64,000 nucleotides of DNA from CTSoil-043 sp963821235 (GTDB lineage: Bacteria; Chloroflexota; Limnocylindria; Limnocylindrales; CSP1-4): assembly GCA_963821235.1 (NCBI GenBank), contig CAWGCS010000002.1, positions 124,001 to 188,000 of the forward strand. The letters are read 5' to 3'. Position numbers and translations under genes: made by a program. Under the pieces are notes generated by a model. That model worked only from the letters and a program-made list of their open reading frames with translations. It searched no databases and had not been told where the DNA came from. This document shows, piece by piece, positions 43,791 to 51,512 of the stretch (position 1 is its first letter; each line of letters opens with the position of its first letter).

Positions 43791-44234
43791 TCAGGGAAGC
43801 CGCGCCGTCCGCGCATCCTCGCCCGGGATGCCCCGGGTGGCCAGGGCGGCCGCGAAGCCCTCGAGGTCCTCGACGGTGACGTAGAGCGCCCCCGGCCGGA
43901 AGGGCCCCAGGCGGAGGGGAGTCCGGACGTCGATTCGGACGCCGCCGCGACGGGTCCCCCCGAACGTGACGTCGCCGTGGCGGACGCTGCGCCGCACGCC
44001 GATGGCGGTGATCCAGGGCCACGGACCCTCGATCCGCCAGCGGACGATCTCGGCGACAGGGGTGCGGACGATGAACCACCCGAACCGCGCCACCAGCTCG
44101 TCCGGCCCGAGGTCAACCCAGGCGTTCCCCTCGCGGACGCCGAACAGTCGCAGGAGGGGCCGGGATCGGCGACCGACGCGGAGCGGGAAGCGCTGCGCCG
44201 GCGGCCCGGCAGGCGTGGCGATGGTCCCAGGCAC
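43791..44234 (-). CDS. Conserved unknown protein, possible membrane-associated sensor of lipid or ligand
   Basis: A 147-residue protein with two conserved tryptophan-rich strands: WVDLGPDELVARFGWFIVRT and RWRIEGPWPWITAIGVRRSV and then VTFGGTRRGGVRIDVRTPLR. The motif recurs in unnamed proteins of this phylum. It starts (GTG 44234) 2 nt after the response regulator stop, so it is co-translated with the RR/HK operon and may act with it. Fold unknown; a beta-rich PH-like domain is a guess. Confidence 0.8.
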   Translation of the reverse strand: MPGTIATPAGPPAQRFPLRVGRRSRPLLRLFGVREGNAWVDLGPDELVARFGWFIVRTPVAEIVRWRIEGPWPWITAIGVRRSVRHGDVTFGGTRRGGVRIDVRTPLRLGPFRPGALYVTVEDLEGFAAALATRGIPGEDARTARLP

Positions 44235-44236
44235 GA

Positions 44237-44932
44237 TCAGCCGGCCGCGGCGATGAACCGGTAGCCGAGGCCGCGCTCCGTCCGGATGTAGCGGGGATGG
44301 TCCGGGTCGTCGCCGAGCTTGTCCCGGAGGCGGCGGACGTAGACCCGCAGGTAGTCCACCTCGTCGAGGTACTCGCGGCCCCAGACTTTGGCCAGCAGCG
44401 TCCCGTGCTGGAGGATGTGGCCGGCATTGCGGACGAGGTGGTAGAGGAGCTTGTACTCCGTCGGCGTCAGGTCCAGCCGCTCGCCCCGCAGCCGCGCCTC
44501 CTGCCGGGCGAAGTCGACCTCCAGCTCGCCCGCCCGGAACGACGGCGCGCGGCTCGTCGGCGGCGGCATGTCGTGGCGGCGGAGGACGGCCCGGACGCGG
44601 GCCATCAGCTCGAGGTGGTTGAAGGGCTTGGTGACGTAGTCGTCGGCACCCAGCTCGAGGCCCTTCACCTTGTCCATCGCGTCGTCGCGGGCGGTGAGCA
44701 TCACGACGGGGACGTCCGAGAAGGCGCGGATCTCGCGGAGGGCGCCGAAGCCGTCCATCCCGGGTAGGCCGACGTCGAGGAGGACGATGTCGGGGTGCTC
44801 CCGCTCGACCACGTCGAGGGCCTCCTCGCCCGTCGCCGCGCCGAGGACCTCGACGTCGCGCCACTGGAGGGTGAAGCCGAGGCGCACCGACTCGACGACG
44901 TCCGGGGCGTCGTCCACGACGAGGACCCGCAT
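44237..44932 (-). CDS. OmpR-family response regulator
   Basis: A 231-residue transcription factor. Receiver with VLVVDDAPDVVES (acid pocket), DIVLLDVGLPGMDGFG (phospho-Asp, about residue 53), VVMLTARDD and VTKPFNH (Lys). C-terminal winged helix: LTPTEYKLLYHLVRNAGHIL, then YLRVYVRRLRDKLGDDPDHP and TERGLGYRF. Its start overlaps the kinase stop (ATGA). Likely target sites are tandem TGAACG repeats (46371-46387) upstream of gdhA, at an 11-bp period (inference). Confidence 0.95.
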   Translation of the reverse strand: MRVLVVDDAPDVVESVRLGFTLQWRDVEVLGAATGEEALDVVEREHPDIVLLDVGLPGMDGFGALREIRAFSDVPVVMLTARDDAMDKVKGLELGADDYVTKPFNHLELMARVRAVLRRHDMPPPTSRAPSFRAGELEVDFARQEARLRGERLDLTPTEYKLLYHLVRNAGHILQHGTLLAKVWGREYLDEVDYLRVYVRRLRDKLGDDPDHPRYIRTERGLGYRFIAAAG

Positions 44933-45975
44933 CAGTCGCCGTCGTGGGGGCCGTCGGCGGGGACGACGAGGCTGAACATGCTGCCCCTGCCCGGCGAGCT
45001 GACGACGTCGATCCGTCCGCCGTGAGCCTGGGCGATGGCGAGGGCAGTGGGCAGGCCGAGGCCCACGCCGCGGACGGTGCCGTCGCGGTCGTTGCGGCCG
45101 ACGAAGAAGCGCTCGAAGAGGTGGGGTTGCTCGTCCTCGGGGATGCCCGGCCCGTCGTCGCGGACCGTCCAGGCGACCGACGTCCCCACCGCCCCGACGC
45201 GGACCGAGATCCGTCCCCCCGACGGGCCGTACTTCACCGCGTTCGAGATGAGGTTGACGAGCGCCTGCTCCAGGCGGCGGCGGTCGCCGTACACCCGGAT
45301 CGACGCCGCGGGAGCGTCGAGGTCGATCGCCTGGCCGCGCCGGGCCGCCAGCGGAACGACGGAGGCGATGGCCCCCCTGGCCAGCTCGGCGGCGTCGAAG
45401 CGTCGCAGCTGGAGGACGACGGCGCCGGTTCGGAAGCGGGCGATCTCGAGGATGTCGCCGACGACGCGCTGCATCCGGTCGGCGTTCCGCTCGATCGTGG
45501 CGAGGAGCGTCGCCTGCTCCGCCTCGGTCGGGGTCGTCTGCGGGTCGCGCAGCACGCCGACGCAGGTTCGCACCGCCGTGAGCGGGGTGCGCAGCTCGTG
45601 GGCGATGGTGGAGAGGAGGTCCGTGCGCAGCCGCTCCAGCTCGGCGAGGTGGAGGTTGACCTCCGCGCTCGCGCCGACGCCCGCGTCGCGGACCTGGCGG
45701 CCCAGCGTGGTCAGGACGTGGACCTGGCCCTCGCCGTTGTGGCGAGCGACCCGGACCAGGCCCAGGCCGGCCAGGTCCGCCAGCAGGGCGGTCGCTCGCT
45801 CCTTGTCGATGCTGGCCCCGGCCGCCGTGAAGCGGTCGACGAGGTCCGTCGGGGTGGCTCCGTCGCCAACGAGGGCGAGCGCTGAGCCGACGAGGGGCGA
45901 GGGCCCGGCCTCGGTCGAGGCAGGAAGGTCGGCGCCATACTTCACGACCGGAGCATACGCCGCGGTTCCGGCCAT
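44932..45975 (-). CDS. Histidine kinase with winged-helix-like N-terminus, apparently soluble
   Basis: A 347-residue kinase. Residues about 25-100 look like a winged helix: LVGSALALVGDGATPTDLVDRF, then ERATALLADLAGLGLVRVARHN and VHVLTTLGRQV, similar to a MarR-like fold. HisKA: LLSTIAHELRTPLTAVRTC (His about residue 126). HATPase: VNLISNAVKYGPSGG, RDDGPGIP and GVGLGLPTALAIAQAHGG. No transmembrane segment is present, so it probably senses a cytoplasmic signal or a DNA/ligand state. ATGA overlap with the regulator. Confidence 0.92.
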   Translation of the reverse strand: MAGTAAYAPVVKYGADLPASTEAGPSPLVGSALALVGDGATPTDLVDRFTAAGASIDKERATALLADLAGLGLVRVARHNGEGQVHVLTTLGRQVRDAGVGASAEVNLHLAELERLRTDLLSTIAHELRTPLTAVRTCVGVLRDPQTTPTEAEQATLLATIERNADRMQRVVGDILEIARFRTGAVVLQLRRFDAAELARGAIASVVPLAARRGQAIDLDAPAASIRVYGDRRRLEQALVNLISNAVKYGPSGGRISVRVGAVGTSVAWTVRDDGPGIPEDEQPHLFERFFVGRNDRDGTVRGVGLGLPTALAIAQAHGGRIDVVSSPGRGSMFSLVVPADGPHDGD

Positions 45976-46018
45976 CGATCAGGCGACCCCAGGCACGTCG
46001 GCGGCGCTTCGATCTGCC

Positions 46019-46249
46019 TCAGGCGCGAGCGCCCACCGGGCTCGGCTCGTCGGCGACCACCTCGACGGGCGCGAGGTCCATGGCGGCGGCGCCGGGGCTC
46101 TCACGAGATACCTCGTGGTCGTAGGAGCACATGCACGGGCCGTCGGCGGCGCAGCCCGCGCAGCAGAAGGCCAGGCCAAGGTGGAACGTCGGCCGACCCG
46201 CGATCGTCACGTCGCAGGTGGCGCAGGTGAAGAGCGGCTGCGTCGGCAT
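46019..46249 (-). CDS. Small Cys-rich metal-binding-like protein
   Basis: A 76-residue protein with seven Cys in the first half: CATCDVTIAG, then FCCAGCAADGPCMCSYD. Two or more zinc or copper sites are likely; conserved small proteins of this type lie beside metal sensors and kinases. ATG 46249 has GAGGA 6 nt upstream and lies 43 nt before the kinase gene on the same strand, so the kinase operon may start here. Confidence 0.75.
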   Translation of the reverse strand: MPTQPLFTCATCDVTIAGRPTFHLGLAFCCAGCAADGPCMCSYDHEVSRESPGAAAMDLAPVEVVADEPSPVGARA

Positions 46250-46363
46250 CTGGGTCCTCGATTGGCGGGACGCGCCCGCCCTGGCGTCCGGCGGGCACGT
46301 CCCTCGGTGATGGCGGTTCGCCACGCTCCGCATCGTCCCGGGCCGACCTGAACCAACCGGGGA

Positions 46364-46430
46364 ACGCGCATGAACGATCCGTGAACGTCGTCGCCCCTCG
46401 ACCCCGAATTCACGTGGCGTTCATGCGCGT
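46364..46430. promoter_or_regulatory. Mirrored direct-repeat control region before gdhA
   Basis: ACGCGCATGAACG (46364-46376) faces CGTTCATGCGCGT (46418-46430), a perfect 13-bp inverted repeat. Inside it, CGTGAA (46380-46385) faces TTCACG (46409-46414), each separated from the outer arm by 3 bp. On one side TGAACG occurs at 46371 and 46382, an 11-bp period. OmpR-class regulators bind direct repeats of this period, so two sites in opposite directions seem to lie between the Cys-rich gene and gdhA. Confidence 0.7.
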
Positions 46431-46519
46431 CCATCGCCCTGTTCGTGCTCGCGCGAGACGCTCCTGTGCGGCGGACTGTGCCGGCATGGGCCGGCCCCGC
46501 CGAGCCAGCGGAGCCATCG

Positions 46520-47794
46520 ATGACCCTCGCCATCACCCGGGCGCCCGCCCCGGGCGCCGGAGCCCTTGCCGCCGCCCTCGCCCAGTTCGATGCAGCGGCC
46601 GACCACCTGGGTCTCGACGACGGCATCCGGGAGATCCTCCGGGCCCCCCAGCGCGAGCTCAGCGTCCGCTTCCCCGTCCGCCTCGACGACGGAAGGGTCC
46701 GGGTCTTCACCGGCTACCGGGTGCAGCACAACGTGGCCCGCGGGCCGGCCAAGGGCGGCCTCCGCTATCACCCGAGGACGGACATCGACGAGGTCCGCGC
46801 CCTGGCCATGTGGATGACCTGGAAGTGCGCCCTGGTGAACGTCCCCTTCGGCGGGGCGAAGGGTGGCGTGACCTGCGACCCGCGGCAGATGAGCCCCAAG
46901 GAGGTGGAGGCCCTGACCCGGCGCTTCGCCACCGAGCTCGAGGGGATGATCGGGCCCGACTCCGACATCCCGGCGCCGGACGTGGGCACGAACGCCCAGA
47001 CGATGGCCTGGATCATGGACACCGTTTCGATGCACCGCGGCTACAGCGTGCCCGGCGTGGTCACCGGGAAGCCGGTCGCGATCGGCGGCTCGCAGGGCCG
47101 CGCCGACGCCACCGGGCAGGGCGTCGTCTACACGATCGCCGACGCCGCCCGCCGCCTCGGCTTCGACCTGCGCGGCGCCACGGTCGCCGTGCAGGGCTTT
47201 GGCAACGTCGGCGAGGCGACGGCTCGGCTCGTCGCCGAGGCCGGCGCGCGGGTGGTCGCCATCACCGACATCGGCGGCGGCGTCTACCGCGCGAGCGGGC
47301 TCGACGTGCCCTTCCTTCGCCGCCTGATGCAGGAGCGCGGATCGATCCTCGACGCCCCCGACACCCGGCCCATCGACAACGAGGAGATGTTCGGCCTGGA
47401 CGTCGACGTGCTCGTCCTCGCCGCGCTCGAGGGCCAGGTCACCGCCGACAACGCGGGCACGATCCGCGCCCGGATCCTGGCCGAGGGCGCCAATGGCCCG
47501 ACCACCCCCGACGCCGACCCGATCCTGCAGGCCCACGGCGTGACCGTGATCCCGGACATCCTCTGCAACTCGGGCGGCGTCATCGTCAGCTACTTCGAAT
47601 GGGTCCAGAATCGCGAATCGCTGTTCTGGACGCCCAAGCTCATCAACGGGCGCCTCCGCGAGGCGATCCTGGCCGCTGCCGAAGCGGTCTGGGAGCGGGC
47701 GGACGCCGACGGGATCGATGCCCGCCGAGCCGCCCACGCCATCGCCGTGGAGCGGGTCGCCGAGGCGACCGTGCTGCGGGGGCTCTACCCCTAG
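46520..47794 (+). CDS. gdhA: Glutamate dehydrogenase (Glu/Leu/Phe/Val family)
   Basis: Interconverts glutamate and 2-oxoglutarate plus ammonia with NAD(P). 424 residues. PAKGGLRYHP, ALAMWMTWKCALVNVPFGGAKGG (substrate Lys), DIPAPDVGT, GRADATGQGV and the Rossmann loop VAVQGFGNVGEATARLV (about 215-230). PDILCNSGGVIVSYFEWVQN is typical. The size and sequence suit the hexameric NAD-linked group. ATG 46520 with GGAG 7 nt upstream. The inverted-repeat control region lies 90 nt upstream; a hairpin terminator follows. Confidence 0.95.
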   Translation: MTLAITRAPAPGAGALAAALAQFDAAADHLGLDDGIREILRAPQRELSVRFPVRLDDGRVRVFTGYRVQHNVARGPAKGGLRYHPRTDIDEVRALAMWMTWKCALVNVPFGGAKGGVTCDPRQMSPKEVEALTRRFATELEGMIGPDSDIPAPDVGTNAQTMAWIMDTVSMHRGYSVPGVVTGKPVAIGGSQGRADATGQGVVYTIADAARRLGFDLRGATVAVQGFGNVGEATARLVAEAGARVVAITDIGGGVYRASGLDVPFLRRLMQERGSILDAPDTRPIDNEEMFGLDVDVLVLAALEGQVTADNAGTIRARILAEGANGPTTPDADPILQAHGVTVIPDILCNSGGVIVSYFEWVQNRESLFWTPKLINGRLREAILAAAEAVWERADADGIDARRAAHAIAVERVAEATVLRGLYP

Positions 47795-47822
47795 GCCGAG
47801 CTCAGCTCCGCCTCCCCTGCCC

Positions 47823-47858
47823 GGGGGGCCCGGTCGTTCACACCCGGCCGGGCCCCCC
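47823..47858 (+). terminator. Hairpin terminator after gdhA
   Basis: GGGGGGCCCGG (47823-47833) and CCGGGCCCCCC (47848-47858), an 11-bp perfect stem with a 14-nt loop, beginning 29 bp after the gdhA stop. No U-tract follows. Confidence 0.6.
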
Positions 47859-47913
47859 CTCCAGCCGGCCCGCTTTCAGGCGGCTTGCAGGAAGCGGCCG
47901 TATCCTGCTGGCA

Positions 47914-49119
47914 ATGTCATCCCGCCACCGCGCGCCCAACGCGGGCAGCCCCGATCCCGACGCCATCCCCTCTTCCGGCAGCGCCTCGCATGGCGAGCCC
48001 GCCGCGCCGTCGGGCACCGGCAGGACCGCGCGCACCGCCCGAACCGCCCTGCGGGTCGCCGTCGCCGCGCTCCTCTTCGCCGCCTTCGGCGTGGTCGCGG
48101 CCGTCGCCACTCTCCTGGGTGGCGGCTCCGCGTCGTGCCGGACGACGGCCTGGAACGCCGTGCCCGCTGTCGCCGACCTGCCGGCCGGGTGGAGCGTGGG
48201 GGCGAGCGACGTCTCGGTCGACGGCCTGGCCACGCGTGTCCTCGGCCCGGTCCCGGCGGACGGCACGACGGAGCAGCCGATCGTCTACGTCATGGTCAGC
48301 TGCTACGGCAGCGATGCCACGACGGGGCTCGATCGGACGAGCGCCGCGGCGGAGGCGGCCGGCGAGACCGTTGTCGAGCGCCTCGACCTCGGGGACGCCG
48401 GCTTCACGATCGAGAACGCCGTCTCCGGGACGACGGCCGTCTACTTCCGTCGCGGCGGCCTCGTCGCCTACGCGGCACCCTCGGGCACCGTCGAGCCGGT
48501 CGACCTCGAGACGGTCGCCACCGCGGTCGAGGCGGCGGTCGAACGAGCCGTCGGCGGCGTCGCGGCGGTGGCCGCGACGCCGGCGCCGTCGTCGTCCGCG
48601 CCCGCTGCCAGCGAGGCTCCCAGCGCGAGCGCGGCCGCCGAAGCGAGCCCGACCCCATCGCCGAGCGCCGCGGCCCCGGAGCTCCTGGCGGTCCTTCCCG
48701 ACGAGGTCTCCGGCACGGCCCTCGTGAGCGACAGCGCGACCGGCGCCGACGTGCTGGGCACCGACGCCGCCAGCCGGGCCCTCGTGGCGACGTTGCGGAC
48801 CTTCGACTCGACCGCCGCCGACCTGCAGATCGCCCAGGCCTACGACGAGACGGGGACGCTCGACTGCTACCTCCTGGCCTTCCGGGTCCCCGGCGTCGAC
48901 GCCGCCAGGCTGGCCCCGGCGATCATCGACACGTGGCTCCAGGCGAGCTCGTCCGGCGTGACGACCTCGACCGTCACGATCGGTGGGAAGGAGGTCACCG
49001 TGGTCGACTATGGCGACCAGGGGACGGTGTCGTACGTGTACGCCTCGGGCGAGGCCGTCGTCGTCATCGAGACGTCGGACGAAGCGGTGGCCGGCGAGGT
49101 CGCCGCGCTCCTTCCCTAG
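47914..49119 (+). CDS. Membrane-anchored extracytoplasmic protein, unknown
   Basis: A 401-residue protein. A basic/Ser-rich N-terminus, transmembrane segment VAVAALLFAAFGVVAAVATLL (about residues 47-67), a domain of about 150 residues with a Cys pair (SASCRTT; VSCYGSD), a Pro/Ser/Ala linker (about 220-250) and a C-terminal alpha/beta domain with YLLAFRVPG and TVTIGGKEVTVVDYGDQGTV. The function is unknown; the two-domain layout resembles substrate-binding surface proteins. ATG 47914 lies 7 nt after TATCCT (47901-47906), the leaderless pattern. Confidence 0.78.
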   Translation: MSSRHRAPNAGSPDPDAIPSSGSASHGEPAAPSGTGRTARTARTALRVAVAALLFAAFGVVAAVATLLGGGSASCRTTAWNAVPAVADLPAGWSVGASDVSVDGLATRVLGPVPADGTTEQPIVYVMVSCYGSDATTGLDRTSAAAEAAGETVVERLDLGDAGFTIENAVSGTTAVYFRRGGLVAYAAPSGTVEPVDLETVATAVEAAVERAVGGVAAVAATPAPSSSAPAASEAPSASAAAEASPTPSPSAAAPELLAVLPDEVSGTALVSDSATGADVLGTDAASRALVATLRTFDSTAADLQIAQAYDETGTLDCYLLAFRVPGVDAARLAPAIIDTWLQASSSGVTTSTVTIGGKEVTVVDYGDQGTVSYVYASGEAVVVIETSDEAVAGEVAALLP

Positions 49120-49236
49120 GGGCGGTCCCCCGTCGGTCCAGCCGTCGCGCGCCCCTGCCCGGCGCGGGTATCGTGACGGCAGACGGTCGCCCTCCCCAGC
49201 CGACCCGAGGCGACCGCCCAGACCGACGAGGCCCCG

Positions 49237-50889
49237 ATGACCCAGCACCCGCGCGCCGGCCAGCCAGCCGATCCCGCCGAGCTCGTCGACGTCGAGGCGC
49301 TCCTGCGCGCCTACCACGAGGTGCGGCCGGACCCCTCCGTGCCCGCCCAGCGCGTCGCCTTCGGGACCTCCGGCCATCGCGGCTCGGCCCTGCGCGCCGC
49401 CTTCAACGAGGCCCACATCCTGGCCACGACGGAGGCGATCTGCCGCTACCGCGCCTCGCGGGGCTACGACGGGCCTCTCTTCCTGGGCCGCGACACGCAC
49501 GCCCTCTCCGAGCCGGCCTTCCGCACCGCCCTCGAGGTCCTCGTGGCCAACGGGGTCGACGCCCGCGTCGACGCCGCCGAAGGCTTCACCCCGACCCCGG
49601 CGATCTCCCACGCGATCCTCGTCGCGAACCGGGGGCGGCGGGACCATCTCGCCGACGGGATCGTCGTCACCCCGTCCCACAACCCGCCGGAGGACGGCGG
49701 CTTCAAGTACAACCCGCCGAACGGCGGCCCGGCCGACACGGACGTGACGCGCTGGATCCAGGACGAGGCGAACCGGCTCCTCGAGGGGACCGGGACCGAC
49801 GGGATCGAGGGAATCGCCCGGGTTCCCTTCGAGGGCGCACGGCGGCGGGCGACCGATCACGACTTCCTGGGTTCCTACGTGGGCGACCTGGGCGACGTCA
49901 TCGACATGGCGGCGATCGCCCGGTCGGGGCTCCGCCTGGGCGTGGACCCGCTGGGCGGCGCGTCGGTCGCCTACTGGGGCGCCATCGGCGAGCGCTACGG
50001 CCTGGACCTGACCGTCACGAACGAGGCCGTCGACCCCCGCTTCGGCTTCATGACCCTCGACTGGGACGGCCGGATCCGGATGGATCCCTCCTCGCCGTTC
50101 GCGATGGCCCGCCTGGTCGCCCTCCGTGACCGCTTCGACCTTGCTCTCGGCAACGACACGGACGCCGATCGCCACGGGATCGTCACGCCCGGTGGCGGGC
50201 TCATGAACCCCAACCACGTGCTGGCCGCAGCGATCTCCTACCTCTTTGGCGGAGGCCGAGGGTGGGGGAGCGAGGTCGCCGTCGGGAAGACGCTCGTCTC
50301 GTCGAGCATCATCGACCGCGTCGTCGGCGGCCTCGGCCGGCGCCTCGTGGAGGTCCCGGTCGGCTTCAAGTGGTTCGTCGATGGGCTCGTCGACGGGACG
50401 ATCGGCTTCGGCGGCGAGGAGAGCGCCGGCGCCTCGTTCCTCCGCCGCAGCGGCGGCGTCTGGACGACCGACAAGGACGGCATCATCGCCTGCCTCCTGG
50501 CCGCCGAGCTGACGGCGCGAAGCGGTCGTGACCCGGCCGAGGCCTATGCTGGCCTCACCGAGCGCTACGGCAGCCCGGCCTACCGGCGGATCGACGCGCC
50601 CGCCACGCCCGAGCAGAAAGCCGTCCTGGGCCGGCTCTCGCCCGCCGCGGTGCGGGCCGCCACCCTGGCAGGCGACCCGATCACCGCCATCCTGACCACG
50701 GCGCCCGGCAACGGCGCCCCGATCGGCGGCCTCAAGGTGGTGACCACGGAGGGCTGGTTCGCGGCCCGCCCGTCCGGAACGGAGAACGTCTACAAGGTCT
50801 ACGCGGAGAGCTTCCGGGGCGAGGACCACCTGGCCAGGGTCATCGAGGAGGCGCAGGCCGTCGTCACGGCGGCCGTCGCGACCCCGTGA
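49237..50889 (+). CDS. pgm: Phosphoglucomutase (alpha-D-glucose phosphate-specific)
   Basis: Interconverts glucose 1-phosphate and 6-phosphate, linking GlgC and glycolysis. The 550-residue protein has VAFGTSGHRGSALRAAFNEAH, the active-site serine loop GIVVTPSHNPPEDGGFKYNP, the metal-binding loop ALGNDTDADRHGIV (DxDxD), IGFGGEESAGASFLR (sugar-binding GEES) and the C-terminal phosphate loop FAARPSGTENVYKVYAES. It is the PGM type of length about 545. Start ATG 49237. The 3' end overlaps a decayed gene on the other strand by 26 bp. Confidence 0.95.
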   Translation: MTQHPRAGQPADPAELVDVEALLRAYHEVRPDPSVPAQRVAFGTSGHRGSALRAAFNEAHILATTEAICRYRASRGYDGPLFLGRDTHALSEPAFRTALEVLVANGVDARVDAAEGFTPTPAISHAILVANRGRRDHLADGIVVTPSHNPPEDGGFKYNPPNGGPADTDVTRWIQDEANRLLEGTGTDGIEGIARVPFEGARRRATDHDFLGSYVGDLGDVIDMAAIARSGLRLGVDPLGGASVAYWGAIGERYGLDLTVTNEAVDPRFGFMTLDWDGRIRMDPSSPFAMARLVALRDRFDLALGNDTDADRHGIVTPGGGLMNPNHVLAAAISYLFGGGRGWGSEVAVGKTLVSSSIIDRVVGGLGRRLVEVPVGFKWFVDGLVDGTIGFGGEESAGASFLRRSGGVWTTDKDGIIACLLAAELTARSGRDPAEAYAGLTERYGSPAYRRIDAPATPEQKAVLGRLSPAAVRAATLAGDPITAILTTAPGNGAPIGGLKVVTTEGWFAARPSGTENVYKVYAESFRGEDHLARVIEEAQAVVTAAVATP

Positions 50890-51114
50890 GCCAGGTCGCG
50901 ATGTCGCCGGCGGAGGGGATCTGCCCGGAGGCGACGAGGCGGCCGTCGATGACGAGGCCCGACGTGGCCAGGACGCCGCGGGCCACGATCTCGCGGTAGT
51001 CCGTGAGGTGGCGGATCTCCGCCGCGACGCCGGCCGTGGCCACCGCCTCGCGGGCGTTGGCCTCCAGGCGCTGGCAATTGGCGCCGCCGGGGCCGAGCAC
51101 TCGACGATCTCCAC
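50864..51114 (-). pseudogene. Thioredoxin-like protein (MTH895-type), frame change near 51100
   Basis: A thioredoxin-fold protein of about 80 residues: LGPGGANCQRLEANAREAVA, then LTDYREIVARGVLATSGLVI and a final tail. In metal operons this family has GPGCANC; here the first Cys of CxxC is Gly, so only one Cys remains. GTG 51114 has AGGAGG 8 nt upstream but runs into another frame after VEIVE; adding one base near 51100 gives a continuous protein. A GTG at 51100 could start the shorter form without beta 1. It is probably decayed or sequence-error affected. Confidence 0.65.
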
Positions 51115-51128
51115 GGCAGGGACCTCCT

Positions 51129-51320
51129 TCAGATCCCGAGGGCGTTGAAGAGGAAGCCGACGACGAGGACGCCGGCGATGACGACGGCGGGGACGAAGCC
51201 GTGGTTGGAGGCGCCGACCCCGGTCCCGATCGGGACGTAGGGGAGCACCTTGCGGACGAGGTTGCGGGTGTGGGCCCCGTGACGACCCCGAAGCCGGGAC
51301 CGTCTGCATGAGCTGAACAT
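51129..51320 (-). pseudogene. Remnant of a UPF0718-type permease, internally deleted
   Basis: A 63-residue reading frame carries RKVLPYVPIGTGVGASNHGF, matching the middle of UPF0718 permeases (LLpYvliGvgiGAxIHGfVP), directly joined to AVVIAGVLVVGFLFNALGI, which matches their C-terminal end. About 100 residues between and all of the N-terminal half are absent. Such permeases are normally followed by the thioredoxin-like gene, as here (15 bp away), and preceded by an ArsR regulator, which is missing. It is therefore a fossil operon. Confidence 0.7.
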
Positions 51321-51346
51321 CTCACGATCCGATGAGATGTCTCATC
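51317..51346. promoter_or_regulatory. ArsR-like operator before the permease remnant
   Basis: ACATCTCA-n8-TGAGATGT (51317-51340), a perfect 8-bp inverted repeat. An overlapping GATGAGA-TG-TCTCATC (51331-51346) adds a third half-site. Dimeric ArsR/SmtB repressors bind such sites; none is encoded nearby. The remnant's ATG lies inside the first arm. Confidence 0.6.
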
Positions 51347-51512
51347 TGCCGGCAGTCACCACGGCGAGGCCGGAGTGGCCTGTCCGAAGCGGCCTTCGGC
51401 GGCCCGGCGGCGGGCGATCGACGTGCAGGGGCGCCTCACGTCACCGAATCGAAAGGTGGCCTGACGAAGATGAACGGGCGTCCTCAACCACACGGGGGGA
51501 AGGAGACATCGC

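Noticed and set aside
51341..51512. Cyclic-di-GMP or c-di-AMP riboswitch before the Ig-repeat gene
   Set aside because: A CACC-GGTG mini-hairpin with GAAA-like bases is suggestive but the conserved core sequences are absent.
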